Shown here piece after piece: positions 62,344-64,000 of a stretch of DNA of 64,000 nucleotides. The DNA is from Nocardioides xinjiangensis (GTDB lineage: Bacteria > Actinomycetota > Actinomycetes > Propionibacteriales > Nocardioidaceae). Position numbers and translations under genes: made by a program. Under the pieces are notes generated by a model that was not told the origin of the DNA, did no database searches, and worked only from the letters and a program-made list of their open reading frames with translations. Every line of letters begins with the position of its first letter. Position 1 is the stretch's first letter. Where the stretch lies: positions 1,533,977-1,597,976 of the forward strand of contig NZ_JAFMSY010000001.1 of assembly GCF_017916455.1 (NCBI RefSeq), written 5' to 3'.

Positions 62344-63885
62344 ATGGACACCCCCGACGCGCGGTCCCGGTCACGCACGCTCCGCCACGCGGCGTACGGC
62401 GTGCTGGCCACCCTCGTGGGCCTCGCCGCCGCGCACCTCGTGGCCGCGGTGACCGTGCCCGCCGCCTCGCCGGTGCTCGCGGTCGGGTCGACGGTCATCG
62501 ACCTCACCCCGACGCCGCTCAAGGAGTGGGCGATCCGGCAGTTCGGCACCGCCGACAAGCTGGTGCTCGTCGGCTCGGTGACGCTCGTCGTGCTGGTCCT
62601 CGCCGCGCTCGCCGGCGTCGTCGCCGCGCGCCTGGAGACCGCGGGGCTGCTCCTGCTCGTGGGCCTCGCCGGCGTCGCCGGCGTGCTCGCCGTCCTGCGG
62701 CCCGGCTCCGGGCCGCTGGACCTCGTACCCGCCCTGGTCGCCGCGGCCGTCGGCGCCACGTCCCTGTGGTGGCTGCACCGTGTGGACGACCGGGGCGCTG
62801 GGGAGCCGTCGCCCGGGGTCGACGGTCCGAGTCGGCGCGGGGTCGTGCTGGCGTCCGGCGGCCTCGCCGCGGCCGCGGTGGCCATGGGGGCGCTCGGCCG
62901 GTGGGTGACGTCGTACCGCCTCGGCGGCACCGACGTCGCGCTGCCGGCCGCCACCGACCCCGCGTCGTCCTTCCCCACCGGCCTCGAGGAGCGGTACGCC
63001 GGCATCACGCCGCTGCGCACCCCCACCGCGGAGTTCTACCGGGTCGACACCCGGCTCACCGTGCCGGCCGTCGACGTCGACTCGTGGACCCTCACCGTCG
63101 ACGGCGACGTCGAGCGCGAGGTCACCCTCACCTTCGACGACCTCGCCGGCATGCGCACGATCGAGCGCGACATCACCCTCACCTGCGTCTCCAACGAGGT
63201 CGGCGGGCCGTACGTCGGCGGCGCGCGCTGGCTCGGCGTACCGCTCGCCGACGTGCTGGACCGGGCCGGCATCGGCGCCACGGGGGCCGATCAGGTGCTG
63301 TCCACCGACGTGGACGGGATGACGATCTCGACGCCGCTCGCCGTGGCCCTCGACGGCCGCGACGCGATGATCGCGATCGGGATGAACGGCGGGCCCCTGC
63401 CCCGCGAGCACGGGTTCCCGGCGCGGATGGTGGTGCCCGGCCTCTACGGCTTCGTCAGCGCGTGCAAGTGGATCAGCCGGATGACGCTCACGACGTACGA
63501 GGCCGAGCAGGCGTACTGGACCGAGCGGGACTGGGCGACCGACGCCCCGATCAAGATCTCCAGCCGGATCGACACGCCGAAGCCGCTGTCGAGGACCGCG
63601 GCCGGGAAGGTCGTCATCGGCGGGATCGCCTGGGCGCAGGGCGTGGGCATCGACACGGTCGAGGTGCGTGTCGACGGCGAGGCCTGGCGGCCCGCGCGGC
63701 TCGGCCCGCAGGTGAACGACGACTACTGGCGGCAGTGGTACCTCGAGTGGGACGCCGAGCCCGGCCAGCACTTCATCGCCTGCCGGGCGACCAACAAGGA
63801 CGGCGACGTGCAGTCGGACGTGCGGATGACGCCGTTCCCCGAGGGGTCGAGCGGCCTGCAGGAGATCTCCGTCTCCATCACCTGA
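62344..63885 (+). CDS. Membrane-bound molybdopterin oxidoreductase (sulfite-oxidase type)
   Basis: A 513-residue protein with an N-terminal membrane region of five helices (residues about 15-190, e.g. LVLVGSVTLVVLVLAALAGV) and a C-terminal sulfite-oxidase-like molybdopterin domain. The Mo-ligand Cys281 is in DITLTCVSNEVGG; FPARMVVPGLYGFVSACKWI and the Mo-co dimerisation domain (VDTVEVRVDGEAWRPA-like) follow. The active site faces outside. Electron acceptor and substrate are unknown. It is divergent from the enoyl-CoA hydratase gene. The 115 nt after it to the right edge show no gene. Confidence 0.9.
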   Translation: MDTPDARSRSRTLRHAAYGVLATLVGLAAAHLVAAVTVPAASPVLAVGSTVIDLTPTPLKEWAIRQFGTADKLVLVGSVTLVVLVLAALAGVVAARLETAGLLLLVGLAGVAGVLAVLRPGSGPLDLVPALVAAAVGATSLWWLHRVDDRGAGEPSPGVDGPSRRGVVLASGGLAAAAVAMGALGRWVTSYRLGGTDVALPAATDPASSFPTGLEERYAGITPLRTPTAEFYRVDTRLTVPAVDVDSWTLTVDGDVEREVTLTFDDLAGMRTIERDITLTCVSNEVGGPYVGGARWLGVPLADVLDRAGIGATGADQVLSTDVDGMTISTPLAVALDGRDAMIAIGMNGGPLPREHGFPARMVVPGLYGFVSACKWISRMTLTTYEAEQAYWTERDWATDAPIKISSRIDTPKPLSRTAAGKVVIGGIAWAQGVGIDTVEVRVDGEAWRPARLGPQVNDDYWRQWYLEWDAEPGQHFIACRATNKDGDVQSDVRMTPFPEGSSGLQEISVSIT

Positions 63886-64000
63886 CCGGCTTCCCGCATG
63901 AACCTGCACGTGCCGTCGAGCTTCTCGTCGAGATTTCCGAGGAATCGACCCATCCGCCGACCGACCGGCGCCGAACACCTCCCGACAGCAGGCCCCCACG

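Overview
This window is high-GC actinobacterial chromosome, most like Nocardioides or a close relative in the Nocardioidaceae. The evidence is the very GC-rich third codon positions, many GTG starts, tightly overlapping ATGA/GTGA gene junctions, a bifunctional-type dCTP deaminase, a FadE5-type acyl-CoA dehydrogenase, a DesA3/Rv3230c-type desaturase pair, UdgX, an actinobacterial HelD, an MprAB-type two-component system and a DinB/maleylpyruvate-isomerase-fold (mycothiol-type) protein. I see no transposase, integrase, phage structural gene or CRISPR array. The genus is an inference.

Layout. 1-1390: end of a siderophore ABC uptake operon (permease, binding lipoprotein) with a likely iron box. 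1445-6771: dcd, an SGNH hydrolase, tRNA-Gly(CCC), a secreted C39-like peptidase with a lipoprotein, a DUF2461 protein and an unknown gene. 6819-10568: an Rrf2 regulator, a TauE/SafE exporter, FadE5 and a strong hairpin. 10610-14040: a self-contained ABC exporter plus NarL-type two-component operon with an upstream inverted repeat. 14065-17671: small membrane protein, mycothiol-type enzyme, SDR and an anchored beta-propeller. 17764-22239: small orphan ORFs, the desaturase operon and a divergent PucR-type regulator with a perfect 17-bp palindrome between them. 22566-32581: hydrolases, two amidohydrolases, two secreted paralogues, a Ser/Thr kinase divergent from an ECF sigma factor, an M1 peptidase and a carboxyltransferase. 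33201-42035: two coiled-coil proteins, an NAD-epimerase, a 2-oxoacid dehydrogenase operon and a YqjG-like GST. 42118-50630: ArsR-type regulator with an MFS transporter, an aminotransferase, VanZ, a holin-like protein, LMW-PTP, fructosamine kinase, UdgX and an MprAB-like pair. 50900-62270, all on the minus strand: PabB/PabA, sulfatase, PhzE-like synthase, epimerase, GH16, HelD, a small membrane protein and an enoyl-CoA hydratase. 62344-63885: a membrane molybdopterin oxidoreductase.

The most unusual content is a set of tandem palindromic repeat arrays. Nine convergent gene junctions occur in the window and five carry an array; I find no arrays elsewhere. Family 1 consists of 50-nt hairpin units beginning GCGGTG and ending CACCGC: 5 copies at 22240, 10 copies at 32609 and 6 copies at 43921, with periods of about 72, 61 and 72 nt. 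Family 2 consists of 32-nt units (core GAGTSGGCGC) in two mirror-image halves pointing at each other, at 36917 and 50629. The stop codons of the flanking genes lie inside or directly against the outermost units, and one gene (the epimerase at 35966) has apparently lost its stop and reads through an array. These arrays look like an undescribed class of 3'-end, convergent-junction elements. Bidirectional termination, mRNA 3'-end protection and topological relief between converging polymerases are the leading hypotheses; none is shown by sequence alone.
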